Below, piece by piece: positions 1-9,197 of a stretch of DNA of 64,000 nucleotides. The stretch lies in assembly GCF_000518245.1 (NCBI RefSeq), contig NZ_KI912404.1:171897-235896 (forward strand), read 5' to 3'. The notes under the pieces were generated by a model. It made no database searches, was not told the DNA's origin, and saw only the letters and a list, made by a program, of their open reading frames with translations. A program made the translations under genes and the position numbers. Numbering within the stretch: the first letter of the stretch is position 1; each line of letters starts with the position of its first letter. The stretch is from Brachyspira alvinipulli ATCC 51933. GTDB lineage: Bacteria > Spirochaetota > Brachyspiria > Brachyspirales > Brachyspiraceae.

Positions 1-107
1 TAAAATCCAGCTTCTGCTATAGAATCTGTATTTTTTACCATTACTTCAGGATTACCAGGATAAGATGGAATTTTATTGTATATTGTAGTAGAAAAATCTA
101 TAATCAT
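1..107 (-). CDS. cyclase-family protein, N-terminal fragment
   Basis: Only the first 35 codons lie in the window; the gene continues past base 1. The start is an ATG at 105-107 behind a strong AGGAGG ribosome site at 113-118. The visible residues (IDFST, then IPSYPGNPEV) resemble the opening of cyclase/kynurenine-formamidase-like metal hydrolases, which begin with IDLSH and then a P-YPG motif. It lies 9 bp downstream of the yacL-like gene on the same strand, so the two are probably co-transcribed. The family is inferred from this short segment; the substrate cannot be told. Confidence 0.55.
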   Translation of the reverse strand, partial: MIIDFSTTIYNKIPSYPGNPEVMVKNTDSIAEAGF

Positions 108-116
108 AACTTCCTC

Positions 117-1127
117 CTATTTATTACTATGATCATGTCTTTTTTTATTTCCTGTATTGCTGTTTTTATTGGATCCAGCAAGAGAGGCAAATATTACTCT
201 TCCTGCTTCTTTAGGAAGTACATTATCTATTTCTATATCAACATTTTTTCCTATTAAATGTTTTGCATTATCAACAACAATCATAGTGCCGTCTTCCAAA
301 TATCCAAGTGCCTGCTTATCTTTACCTTCTCTTATAAGATCTATTTTTATAGTTTCACCCGGTAAAACAACTACATGCAAAGAGTTAGCTAAATCATTGA
401 TATTTAATATATCAACTTCATGTATAGATGCTACTTTCATTAAGTTAAAATCATTTGTGATAACTTTAGCATCCATTTTTTTAGCAAGTTCTATAAGTTT
501 TAGATCAACTTCTTTTATATTTGGAAAATCTATATCTGTTATTGAAAGCAGTATATTTTTAGAAGATTTCATTTTATTTAATATTTCTAAAGCTCTTCTT
601 CCTCTTATTCTTTTTTGAGGATCTCTTGCATCGCTTAAAAATTGAACTTCTTTTATAACGAATTCAGGTAGTATAAGAAGTCCATCAAAAAATTTTTTCT
701 CAGCTATATCATATATTCTTCCATCAACTATAACAGATGTATCTAATATTTTTGCAGTTTTTGTTTTATCAGGCTTTGTTAATTTAAGCATATTTGATAT
801 ATTCGGTATAAATGCCGAAATAATACCAAATGTTAAATAACCTTCTATAAAAAGAATAATAAGTTTTTCATTTAATGATAATGATATTCCTATTATATTT
901 ATAGCTGTTAAAGTTAATATTACAGTTACTATGGTTAAAAAAAACGATATAAAAAAAGCTAATGCTATTTTAGATGATTTCTTTCTAATAAATAAGAATT
1001 CAAATAAAAATACTAAAATAGAACTAACTAAAAATATTAATAGAGTTCTATAATTAAAAGATTTAAATTGAAAGTAATCTATTAAAGCAATTAAAAAAGA
1101 TACTGCAAAGTACGCTATTCTCCACAT
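117..1127 (-). CDS. PIN-TRAM domain membrane protein (YacL family)
   Basis: This 336-residue protein has about four hydrophobic segments in residues 1-110. A PIN nuclease domain follows from about residue 127 (ILDTSVIVDGR, with acidic residues near 129 and 135 and later TNDFNL). A TRAM-like RNA-binding domain lies at about 260-320. This order is typical of YacL-type proteins, thought to be membrane-anchored ribonucleases; the substrate is unknown. A GGGG ribosome site precedes the ATG. It follows carD on the same strand after about 75 bp. In other bacteria yacL and carD are also often neighbours, which supports both calls. Confidence 0.85.
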   Translation of the reverse strand: MWRIAYFAVSFLIALIDYFQFKSFNYRTLLIFLVSSILVFLFEFLFIRKKSSKIALAFFISFFLTIVTVILTLTAINIIGISLSLNEKLIILFIEGYLTFGIISAFIPNISNMLKLTKPDKTKTAKILDTSVIVDGRIYDIAEKKFFDGLLILPEFVIKEVQFLSDARDPQKRIRGRRALEILNKMKSSKNILLSITDIDFPNIKEVDLKLIELAKKMDAKVITNDFNLMKVASIHEVDILNINDLANSLHVVVLPGETIKIDLIREGKDKQALGYLEDGTMIVVDNAKHLIGKNVDIEIDNVLPKEAGRVIFASLAGSNKNSNTGNKKRHDHSNK

Positions 1128-1202
1128 AATTTTCCCCTAATTTATATATTGTGATATATATTATTTTTTAATGGAATAAACTAATAAGATGAATATAAAA
1201 AA

Positions 1203-1781
1203 TTATTCTTCAGTAGTATCCTTCTTCTTTTTTTTATTATTTTTAATATTTTCTTTTACTATTTTTTCCTTTTCTAAAGGTTTAGTTTTAAATTTTTTAG
1301 CAGATTTTTCTAAAGCATTAGATACTATATCTTCAATTTCATCTTTATCTTTTTTAAGTGCTATACTAATTTCATTAACAATAAACATATAAGCTTTTTC
1401 ATATAAACGTTTTTCACTAGCAGACAGCTCTTTTAACTTATTTCTTGTGAATAAACTTCTAGCAACTTCTATCGTATCTTTAATATCTCCGCTCCTAAGC
1501 TTCTCTTCATTTTCCTGATATCTTATTTTCCAATTATTTTCTATATCATGTATTTTCGTCTGCAAAACGTTTAAAAGATTTTCAGCTTCAGCCTTTGATA
1601 TTATCTTGCGTATACGATATTCTTTGACTCTATTTATAGGTACTTTTAATGTTATATTTTCTCCTTCACATTCTAAAACATAACATTCTACTAGGTTCGA
1701 ATTTACTTTATTATCAGATATACCTATAACTTTACATATTCCATACATAGGATATACCACATAAGTATTTATTTTATACAT
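1203..1781 (-). CDS. carD: CarD/CdnL family transcriptional regulator
   Basis: The 192-residue product begins with the CarD/TRCF-type RNA polymerase interaction domain: YVVYPMYGICKV, then a beta-rich stretch ending in VPINRV. The rest is helical and rich in Lys and Glu, as expected for the DNA-binding part. CarD proteins bind the RNA polymerase beta subunit and stabilise open promoter complexes, commonly for rRNA and housekeeping promoters. The C-terminal tail (KKKKKDTTEE) is low complexity. An AAAGG ribosome site precedes the ATG. It is the first gene of the carD-yacL-cyclase minus-strand group. Confidence 0.85.
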   Translation of the reverse strand: MYKINTYVVYPMYGICKVIGISDNKVNSNLVECYVLECEGENITLKVPINRVKEYRIRKIISKAEAENLLNVLQTKIHDIENNWKIRYQENEEKLRSGDIKDTIEVARSLFTRNKLKELSASEKRLYEKAYMFIVNEISIALKKDKDEIEDIVSNALEKSAKKFKTKPLEKEKIVKENIKNNKKKKKDTTEE

Positions 1782-1877
1782 AATAGCCTTTAAAATTAAG
1801 TCAAATTCTTTATTCTAAAAAAATATAATAATATACCTCCATACATTATATATCAACAAACCAAAAAATCAAGTACA

Positions 1878-1916
1878 AAAATTGGTATAAACTTTATAAA
1901 AGTTTATACCAATTTT
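1878..1916 (-). terminator. intrinsic terminator after the NSS transporter operon
   Basis: A near-perfect inverted repeat (arms 1881-1895 and 1899-1913, three-base loop) is followed on the minus strand by a T-rich run. It lies 23 bp past the stop of the small transporter subunit gene and separates that operon from carD. Confidence 0.85.
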
Positions 1917-1938
1917 ATATACAAAATATTATTCCTAA

Positions 1939-2034
1939 TTACATTTTTCTAAGAGCTATACTGAGAAAGAAGGCAAAACCTCCCCATATAGCTAATAAAC
2001 TAAGTACCATAAATATAGCAGAATCAAATCCCAT
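1939..2034 (-). CDS. NSS transporter small subunit (MetS-like, 31 aa)
   Basis: A 31-codon frame starts at an ATG at 2032-2034 with a strong AAAGGAGA ribosome site 6-7 bases upstream. The product has a single membrane segment (FMVLSLLAIWGGFAFFLSIA) and a short basic end (LRKM). Its size, the WGG motif and its place 30 bp behind a neurotransmitter:sodium symporter match the MetS family, the small subunit required by methionine/alanine NSS importers in some bacteria. A terminator follows at once. Its role here is inferred from family and position. Confidence 0.8.
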   Translation of the reverse strand: MGFDSAIFMVLSLLAIWGGFAFFLSIALRKM

Positions 2035-2064
2035 AATTTATCTCCTTTATGTTTAATAATAATT

Positions 2065-3567
2065 TTATTTACCTTGTGGTATATTAGGTTGTCTGTCTTT
2101 AAATTTAGCAAGTAATATTCCAACTATAAATGCAATAACAGGCATTGACCATCCTAAAGATACTAAAGCCCAAATTGGATAATTACCATAAGGAGTTTTG
2201 AAATCATTTATTAATTTCAATGATAACATTACAGCCAAAAATACTGGTGTCAAGAATTTTAAGCAGAAATCCCACCATATACCAACTCTAAATTCACTTA
2301 CAGTATTGATACTTTCTTTAAATGAACCTAGTTTATATACCCAAGCTATTAATATAATTTCTATCAAACCGCTTACTACAATATTATAGTTATTTATGAA
2401 GGCATCAACTATATCAAGTATTGAAAGTCCGCTTCCTGTAGCATATACCATAGATATAGCACCTTGTATTATAATAATAACAATACTTACTTTTTTTCTG
2501 TTGAAATGGAATTTATCTATAAACGAAGATATAACAACTTCAGCAAGAGATATAGCAGAAGTAAGTCCTGCAAATGCAAGTACCAAGAAGAATACAAGTC
2601 CAAATAATCCATTCAAACCAGGTAAAGAATTAATAGCTTCTGGGAATACCATAAATGCTAAACCTATACCGCCGCTTCCAGCTACTTCAGCTACTTCTTT
2701 TCCTTGTGAATGAGCCATATATCCTATTATACTAAATACTGTTATACCAGCAAATAAACTGAAACTTGTATCAGCAAAGCCTGTCATAAATGCATTATTT
2801 GCTATATCAGAATCATCAGGCAAATAGCTTGAATAAGTTATCATTATACCAAAAGCTACAGACATACTATAAAATACCTGACCATAAGCATCTATCCAAA
2901 TTTTAGGATTAGTAAGTTTAGAAAAATCTGGTTTAAACATATAATCAAGACCAGATAAAGCACCAGGTAAACTAATACCTCTTACAAGAATAATTACCAC
3001 CAATACAGCTAATAAAGGCATAAATATTTTATTAGCTTTTTCTATACCATCTTTAACACCGCCAATAACTGAAACTAATATAATAATCCATACTATAATT
3101 AATGGTATAGCTACTCCAAAATTAAAATTACTAAGTGAAAAGCCGGATTGAAGTTTTAAATATTCATTAGTAAAAAATCCAGCAGTATCAGTTCCCCATT
3201 TTAAACCCTGAATAGAAAATAATCCGTAAGATAATGACCAAGCAATAATAACAGAATAATAAATAACTATTGCAAAACATGTAAATACCTGCAGCCAGCC
3301 TAACCATTCCCAAGAAGGATTTAAAGCCTTTAAAGCACCTGGAGCACTTTTATGTGTTTTATGACCTATAGAGAATTCTAATATCATTATAGGTATTCCA
3401 GCTGTAAGCATAGCTAGAAGAAACACTATCATGAAAGCTCCACCACCATTAGATGCTACCATATACGGGAAACGCCATATATTACCTAAACCAACAGCAG
3501 AACCAATAGCAGCTAATATAAAACCTGCCCTTGTACCCCACTGTCCTCTGTGATGATGATGACTCAT
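2065..3567 (-). CDS. neurotransmitter:sodium symporter family transporter
   Basis: The 500-residue polytopic protein has about 11-12 membrane segments. It shows the NSS signature near its N-terminus (GSAVGLGNIWRFPY, about residues 22-35), which forms the sodium and substrate site in LeuT-type transporters. The next gene encodes a MetS-like small subunit, so the pair probably imports amino acids such as methionine or alanine with Na+. An unusual natural HHHH run follows the initiator Met-Ser. The ATG has a GGAGAAAGG ribosome site. The substrate is not readable from sequence. Confidence 0.88.
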   Translation of the reverse strand: MSHHHHRGQWGTRAGFILAAIGSAVGLGNIWRFPYMVASNGGGAFMIVFLLAMLTAGIPIMILEFSIGHKTHKSAPGALKALNPSWEWLGWLQVFTCFAIVIYYSVIIAWSLSYGLFSIQGLKWGTDTAGFFTNEYLKLQSGFSLSNFNFGVAIPLIIVWIIILVSVIGGVKDGIEKANKIFMPLLAVLVVIILVRGISLPGALSGLDYMFKPDFSKLTNPKIWIDAYGQVFYSMSVAFGIMITYSSYLPDDSDIANNAFMTGFADTSFSLFAGITVFSIIGYMAHSQGKEVAEVAGSGGIGLAFMVFPEAINSLPGLNGLFGLVFFLVLAFAGLTSAISLAEVVISSFIDKFHFNRKKVSIVIIIIQGAISMVYATGSGLSILDIVDAFINNYNIVVSGLIEIILIAWVYKLGSFKESINTVSEFRVGIWWDFCLKFLTPVFLAVMLSLKLINDFKTPYGNYPIWALVSLGWSMPVIAFIVGILLAKFKDRQPNIPQGK

Positions 3568-3730
3568 CTTTCCTTTCTCCTTTTTATTGATTTTCTATAT
3601 GTTAATTTTGTATAATATATGAAAAAGCATAAAATAGCAATACTTTTTATAGAATTTTTTTTCACATAAATAAATAATAGTAATATAAAATATAGAACTT
3701 TATATATAAATATTTTTGTATTATAAAAAA

Positions 3731-3768
3731 TAGAGGATATATAATAAATTAGTATTATATATCCTCTA
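3731..3768 (-). terminator. intrinsic terminator of the chemotaxis receptor gene
   Basis: A 16-bp perfect stem (3731-3746 with 3753-3768) and a six-base loop are followed on the minus strand by TTTTTTATAA. It lies 17 bp past the receptor stop codon. Confidence 0.9.
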
Positions 3769-3785
3769 AAATAATATTATTATAA

Positions 3786-5636
3786 TTAAAACTTAAAGAA
3801 CTTCATAGCTTCTTGTAATGAATTAGCTTGATTTACTAAATCCCTTGAAGCACTTTCAGCATCTCCTACTAAGGCATTATTCATTTGAGTAGCACCATCC
3901 ATTTCTGATACTGCTCTATTAACTTGTTCAACTCCAGCCTGCTGTTCCACTGCTGCTGAACTTATACCTTTCATTATATTAGCAGTTTCATCTATTTTTG
4001 CTCTTAGATCATCAAATATTTCTTGTGATTTATGTGCAGTTTCTGTAGCCTTATTTATTTTATCATAAGCATTATCAACTAAATCTGTAATGTCTTTAAC
4101 GGATGACTGAGTGGTTTGAGCTAAGTTTCTTACTTCGCTTGCAACAACAGCAAATCCTTTTCCTTGTTCTCCGGCACGTGCTGCTTCTACTGAGGCATTA
4201 AGAGCAAGTATATTAGTTTGGAAAGCTATATTTTCTATAATTTTAGTAATATTTCTTATTTTTGTGCTTGCTTCATAAACTTCTTCTATATTGCTTGTTG
4301 TTTGTATTATAATATCTCCTGCTTCATCTATAGAAGTTTTTGAAGATATCATCATATCATTTCCAGTTAATGAATATTCTGTAGATGATTTTATTGTAGA
4401 AGCCATTTGCTCCATAGAAGCTGCTGTTTGCTGTAAACTTGCTGCCTGAGCTTCCGTTCTTCTTGACAATTCCACATTTCCTTTAGCTAATTTTTCTGAA
4501 GCATTCATAATACATATAGAAGCATCATTAACTTCTTTTATAGTTTCTACTAACTTATTTCTCATATTCATAAATGAATTTGATAATATACCTATTTCAT
4601 CTTTTCTCTTTTTTATTTTGTTTCCGCTTGAAGTTAAATCTCCTCTTTCTATTCTTTGTGCTTCTTCAACGACAATAGATAAAGGTTTTGTTATAGAACG
4701 TATAAATATATTGATGAATACAGCTATAGACATTATTGTTATTATTCCAAATACAATACCGCTTATAATAGCTTTTCTATTTTCTGCAAATATTTCTTCA
4801 GAAGTCATAGTCATAGAAGTAATCCAAGGAACATATTTCATTCTAGTATAAGACCCCATCATTTTATGATTATTAGCTGTATAAGTAACTACACCTTTGG
4901 ATAATTTTTTATCGAATGCTTCTTTATAAACGGAAGGAGCATCGCTATTAACTTTATTATAGTCTGTGTTCATTAATACTTTTAAATCAGGAGATATTAC
5001 ATCTAATCCTCCTGTTTTTCCTAATTTTATTCCTTCTATATAATTTTTATAAAATTCTCTCCAGTTAAAAACAGTATATAAATAACCTACTTCTTCAGAA
5101 CCGTTCTTTACAGGAGTTGCAAAAATAAATGATAATTCCCCATTAACTACAGAAGGAGCAAGTCCGTTTCCATAGCTTACGCTTCCATATCCATATTCTT
5201 TATTTTTTAATTTATTCCAAACATTAATATTACTATCTGTAAATTTTGAACCAACCCATTTATCATAGTCACTGTCTGCTATAATTATACCATTTTTATC
5301 AACCATTCCTATATGTATAGCACAAGCATTTTTTTCTCTAAAAGTTTTTAATGTTGTTTTAACTCTATCTATTCTAGTTGGGTCTTGATTCACAAGGTAC
5401 TCTTCTACTATAGGTATAGATGCATAAGTTTCAAGTATATAAGATTGCGTTCTAAACCAAGCATCAAATACTGATGAATATCCCATTACTGTTGTTTCAA
5501 ATCCTTCGAATCTGCTTTTAGATATGCCATTTCCAGCTATTGTAAGTGATATAATTAGAAGTATTGTTATTAATATAGTTGTAACAATACATAAAATAAC
5601 TGGGACTTTAACCGCTAGGCTGTTAAAATGTTTCAT
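3786..5636 (-). CDS. methyl-accepting chemotaxis protein with Cache sensor
   Basis: The 616-residue receptor has an N-terminal membrane segment (about 12-34), a periplasmic Cache-type sensor (about 35-280, with DKNGIIIADSDYDKWVG), a second membrane segment (about 288-311), a HAMP linker and a long helical signalling domain. The signalling tip is the conserved NILALNASVEAARAGEQGKG stretch that contacts CheA and CheW. It probably senses a small ligand and feeds the chemotaxis pathway that drives the periplasmic flagella. I see no CheR-tethering pentapeptide at the C-terminus. It is monocistronic, with its own terminator. Confidence 0.93.
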   Translation of the reverse strand: MKHFNSLAVKVPVILCIVTTILITILLIISLTIAGNGISKSRFEGFETTVMGYSSVFDAWFRTQSYILETYASIPIVEEYLVNQDPTRIDRVKTTLKTFREKNACAIHIGMVDKNGIIIADSDYDKWVGSKFTDSNINVWNKLKNKEYGYGSVSYGNGLAPSVVNGELSFIFATPVKNGSEEVGYLYTVFNWREFYKNYIEGIKLGKTGGLDVISPDLKVLMNTDYNKVNSDAPSVYKEAFDKKLSKGVVTYTANNHKMMGSYTRMKYVPWITSMTMTSEEIFAENRKAIISGIVFGIITIMSIAVFINIFIRSITKPLSIVVEEAQRIERGDLTSSGNKIKKRKDEIGILSNSFMNMRNKLVETIKEVNDASICIMNASEKLAKGNVELSRRTEAQAASLQQTAASMEQMASTIKSSTEYSLTGNDMMISSKTSIDEAGDIIIQTTSNIEEVYEASTKIRNITKIIENIAFQTNILALNASVEAARAGEQGKGFAVVASEVRNLAQTTQSSVKDITDLVDNAYDKINKATETAHKSQEIFDDLRAKIDETANIMKGISSAAVEQQAGVEQVNRAVSEMDGATQMNNALVGDAESASRDLVNQANSLQEAMKFFKF

Positions 5637-5912
5637 AATTCAATCCACTCCAATGTATAAGTCTAACAATATGTACAACAAATAATTTAATAATTATTTT
5701 TTTATTTTCAATTATTTTTTTTATAATTTCATACAATTGTAAAGTTAAAAATTGGTTTTGTGAAGAAAATATACGATATTAATATATTAGTAAAATTAAT
5801 TGTTAAATAATTGCAATATGTAAAAATATATGGAAAATAAAAATAATTATTGATAAGTAAAAAAAATCCGAAAAATATTTATGATACAAAATTTTAATTT
5901 TATGGTACTAAA

Positions 5913-6911
5913 ATGAAAATATTTATAAACGGTAAAGAATTATCAGTAATGTTAGAAAATGAAGAAAATGCTTATGAAGTATTAAAACCTATAGAAGAAT
6001 GGTGTAATTCTAATGATTTTCTCATTAATAAAGTTATTATAAATGACAGAGAGCTTCAGCCTTATATAGATGAAGAGTATGAAACTATACCAATAGATAC
6101 AATAAACAAAATAGAAGTTGAAGCATTGAGTCATGCTGAATATTCTCTTTATTCTATTATGTCAATAATGGAATATCTTGAAAAAGTATATAATACTGTT
6201 CCAGAATCTTTAAGTCAGAAAGATATTGAGGCTTTAAAAGATGGAATATCTTGGATACTTGATTCAATACCTAGAGCTATATTTTTATTTAATATGAGCT
6301 TGGATTCTTATGGTATCATACATATATTAAAAATGCTTGAAGTTAAGTTAGAGAGATTGAATTCTTTGAGCGATAATTTAGAAAAGAGTATAGAGTTCTT
6401 TAAAGATGATTTTAAACCTTTTTTGGCAGAAAAAATGATGCCTGCTATGGAGCTTGTTATAGAAGAAGCTAAAATAAATACTATAGCTTTATTTGCAAAT
6501 AATATAACAAGCAGTAATGCTTTATACAAAATAGGAAGTTTGCCTAAATTTTTACCTTTAATATTGGATATATTAGAATCTATTGTTAATAAATTGCAGT
6601 CAGGAAATGATAAAGATGCATTTATATATGCAGAAAAATTTTCACGCATAGTAAGTTTTTCATTCAGCATACTTTCAAATGTAGCTTCACTATATTCTAT
6701 AGATTATTCTCAAATCACATTGAATTTAGTACCTCTTTCCGATGCTATTAATGATTTTAATGAAATGATGAATAATGTTTTAGAAGCATTTGCTAATGAA
6801 GACTATATATCAATAGCAGATTTATTAGAATATGAGATAAAAGAAAGGATAGAAAATATTATGAATTATATACCGCTTGTAGAGGAACATATTGAAAAAC
6901 TCAATGTTTGA
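5913..6911 (+). CDS. conserved hypothetical protein, largely helical
   Basis: I do not recognise this 332-residue protein. The first 70 residues (MKIFINGKEL to IEVEAL) have a beta-rich pattern that could be a small beta-grasp-like domain; the rest is predicted helical with regularly spaced Leu and Ile. There is no signal peptide or membrane segment. Its last codons overlap the start of rarA (by 20 bp if the TTG start is used), so the two are translationally linked, which hints at a shared role in genome maintenance; that is inference. The ribosome site is weak. The 276 bp upstream show no clear promoter. Confidence 0.7.
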   Translation: MKIFINGKELSVMLENEENAYEVLKPIEEWCNSNDFLINKVIINDRELQPYIDEEYETIPIDTINKIEVEALSHAEYSLYSIMSIMEYLEKVYNTVPESLSQKDIEALKDGISWILDSIPRAIFLFNMSLDSYGIIHILKMLEVKLERLNSLSDNLEKSIEFFKDDFKPFLAEKMMPAMELVIEEAKINTIALFANNITSSNALYKIGSLPKFLPLILDILESIVNKLQSGNDKDAFIYAEKFSRIVSFSFSILSNVASLYSIDYSQITLNLVPLSDAINDFNEMMNNVLEAFANEDYISIADLLEYEIKERIENIMNYIPLVEEHIEKLNV

Positions 6912-8199
6912 TTTTGGAGAGAGTGATAATTCTTTTAAGCCTATGGCTGAGAGAATGCGTCCTCTTTCAATAGAAGAAGTTTTCGGTCAGAAGCATATAT
7001 TAGCTGAAGATAAAACTTTGAGAAAAATGATAGATAAAGATAAAATAACATCTATGGTTTTTTTCGGTCCTCCAGGTGTAGGAAAATCAACTGTAGCATC
7101 AATAATAGCAAAAAAAACTAAAAGTGAATATATCAAACTTAATGCTGTACTTTCAAATGTTTCTGAAATAAGAGAAGCTATCAAAAAAGCAGAGAAAAAT
7201 TTAGAAAATAGAAAAAAGACTATTCTTTTTATAGATGAAATACATAGATTCAATAAAAGTCAGCAGGATGCCCTTCTTCCAGCAGTAGAAAATGGCGGTG
7301 TAATACTTATAGGAAGCACTACGCAAAACCCATATTTTTATCTTAATAATGCTTTACTTTCACGTATAATGCTTTTTGAGTTTAAGAATTTAGATGATAA
7401 TGACATTAGAGAAGCTATAGAAAAAGCTATCGAAGATAAAAGAGGGCTAGGGGAGGCAGATGTTGATGTTGAAGATGAGGCTGTTAATTTAATAGTTCGT
7501 TATTCGCATGGGGATGTTAGGAAGGCTTTTACTTATCTTGAAGCTTCATATTTGGCAACTCAAATAGATGAAACTAAAGAAAAACTTACAATTACAGAAG
7601 AAATAGTAAAAGATGTTACAAGCAAACAGTCTATAACTTTTGATGAAGATGAGCATTATAATACAATAAGTGCTTTTATAAAAAGTGTACGCGGAAGTGA
7701 TGTTAATGCTGCTGTTTATTATTTGGCTAGAATGCTTGAATCTGGTGAAGACCCTAGATATATAGCAAGAAGATTATGCATATTGGCTTCAGAAGATATA
7801 GGACTTGCAGAACCTAATGCTATGAATATTGCTGCTTCTCTTGTAAGCATTATTGATTTTATAGGTATGCCGGAAGGAAGAATTCCATTAGCAGAAGTTA
7901 CAATATATTTAGCATTATGTCCTAAATCAAATTCGGCATACAACGCTATTAACAAAGCAATAAAGGATATAAGAAATGGAGAATTATATTCCATTCCTAA
8001 TTATTTAAAAGATAATAATTCAGCATCATTTGATAGAAAGAGTAATGAAGAGTATAAATATCCGCATGACTTTCCTTATCATATAGCAAAGCAGGATTAT
8101 TTAGAGAAAGGTATAAAGAAAAATTATTATGAGCCTGTAGATATAGGCGAAGAACGTGAGCTTAAAAAACGTTATGAATGGATTGAGAAACATATATAA
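6892..8199 (+). CDS. rarA: replication-associated recombination ATPase RarA (MgsA)
   Basis: This AAA+ ATPase of about 435 residues has a Walker A (GPPGVGKST), a Walker B (ILFIDEIHRF) and sensor 1 (GSTTQNP). Its N-terminal FKPMAERMRP is typical of RarA, as is the C-terminal tetramerisation region (EDPRYIARRL, ASEDIGLA). RarA acts at stalled replication forks with SSB. The start is ambiguous: TTG at 6892 lies 5 bases after an AGGA site, whereas ATG at 6904 lies 17 bases after it. Both overlap the end of the upstream gene. Confidence 0.93.
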   Translation: MKNSMFDFGESDNSFKPMAERMRPLSIEEVFGQKHILAEDKTLRKMIDKDKITSMVFFGPPGVGKSTVASIIAKKTKSEYIKLNAVLSNVSEIREAIKKAEKNLENRKKTILFIDEIHRFNKSQQDALLPAVENGGVILIGSTTQNPYFYLNNALLSRIMLFEFKNLDDNDIREAIEKAIEDKRGLGEADVDVEDEAVNLIVRYSHGDVRKAFTYLEASYLATQIDETKEKLTITEEIVKDVTSKQSITFDEDEHYNTISAFIKSVRGSDVNAAVYYLARMLESGEDPRYIARRLCILASEDIGLAEPNAMNIAASLVSIIDFIGMPEGRIPLAEVTIYLALCPKSNSAYNAINKAIKDIRNGELYSIPNYLKDNNSASFDRKSNEEYKYPHDFPYHIAKQDYLEKGIKKNYYEPVDIGEERELKKRYEWIEKHI

Positions 8200-8356
8200 A
8201 TTTAAAATTGATAGCCACATGTATCACTTAATTTATTATTTCTTAAATTATTAAATTTTGTTCCTATAAAAATTGAAAAATTGTAATAAAAATATAGACT
8301 AATTTTACAAATTGTATATAATTAAATAATCACATGTTTTATTAATGGAAATTTTA

Positions 8357-9124
8357 ATGAATACAAAAACAATAAAATTAATTTTATGTTTAACTATATT
8401 AATATTTTTATTGTCATGTTCAAATGATAATGGTAAAGAAAATATTATTATATTTTCAACTACTAGCCTAAGAAATCCATTAGTAAAAATATGTAATAAT
8501 TATCAAGCAGAAACAAAAAATAAAATAGAATGTATATTTGATTCATCAGGAAGATTAAGACAACAAATACAAAATGATGATTATGCAGATATATATATTT
8601 CTTCTTCTATTAATGATATGAACATATTAAAGGATATAGAACGTTTGCATAATGATACTATAATTAATTTATTTAGCAATAAAATAGTTTTGGTTATGCC
8701 TAAAGATTTGAATATAAATATTAATTCTTTTTTAGATTTGACTAATGATTCGGTAAAAAAAATAGCAATAGGGGAGTCAATGACTTCTTCAATAGGACGT
8801 TATACAGAGGATATATTAAATAATTTGGGTATATACAATAAGATTGCAGATAAATTTATTTTGGGAAAAGATGCTAAGGAGATAATTGATTTAATAAAAA
8901 ATGATAAAATAGACTGCGGAATAGTTTATAAAACAGAAGCTGTATTAAATGATAATGATTTAAAAATAGTTGATGAAGCTGAAGATTATACAGATGTAGT
9001 TTACAGTCTTGCTGTATTAAAAAACTCCTCAAAAGAAAAAATATCAAGAGAGTTTGTAGAGTATTTATGTTTGGAAAAAAGTCTTAATATATTCAAAGAA
9101 TATGGATTCAATATTATTAAATAA
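8357..9124 (+). CDS. modA: ModA-like substrate-binding lipoprotein
   Basis: The protein of about 255 residues starts with a lipoprotein signal (LIFLLSC) and then shows the molybdate-binding protein pattern: IIFSTTSLRNPL, FDSSGRLRQQIQ, ADIYISSS, MPKDL, and a C-terminal GIVYKTEAV. These correspond to the Ser/Thr oxyanion-binding loops of ModA. It would capture molybdate or tungstate for an ABC importer, but no modB or modC lies nearby, so the permease must be elsewhere or absent. An upstream in-frame ATG at 8345 exists; the ATG at 8357 is preferred because GGAA lies about 7 bases before it. Confidence 0.75.
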   Translation: MNTKTIKLILCLTILIFLLSCSNDNGKENIIIFSTTSLRNPLVKICNNYQAETKNKIECIFDSSGRLRQQIQNDDYADIYISSSINDMNILKDIERLHNDTIINLFSNKIVLVMPKDLNININSFLDLTNDSVKKIAIGESMTSSIGRYTEDILNNLGIYNKIADKFILGKDAKEIIDLIKNDKIDCGIVYKTEAVLNDNDLKIVDEAEDYTDVVYSLAVLKNSSKEKISREFVEYLCLEKSLNIFKEYGFNIIK

Positions 9125-9197
9125 ATTTATATATAACTAAATAATATTATATTTTTTATTGTTGAATAAATAAAACCATTTATATAGTTAATCATGC

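Noticed and set aside
157-618. 153-residue plus-strand frame inside the yacL-like gene
   Set aside because: It is antisense to a clear PIN-TRAM gene, has no ribosome site and is composed of the hydrophobic residues expected from reading AT-rich coding DNA backwards.
2065-3567. HHHH run near the symporter N-terminus taken as a sign of an engineered tag
   Set aside because: It is only four His within natural AT-rich flanking sequence, with a normal promoter region, ribosome site and partner gene; there is no vector sequence.
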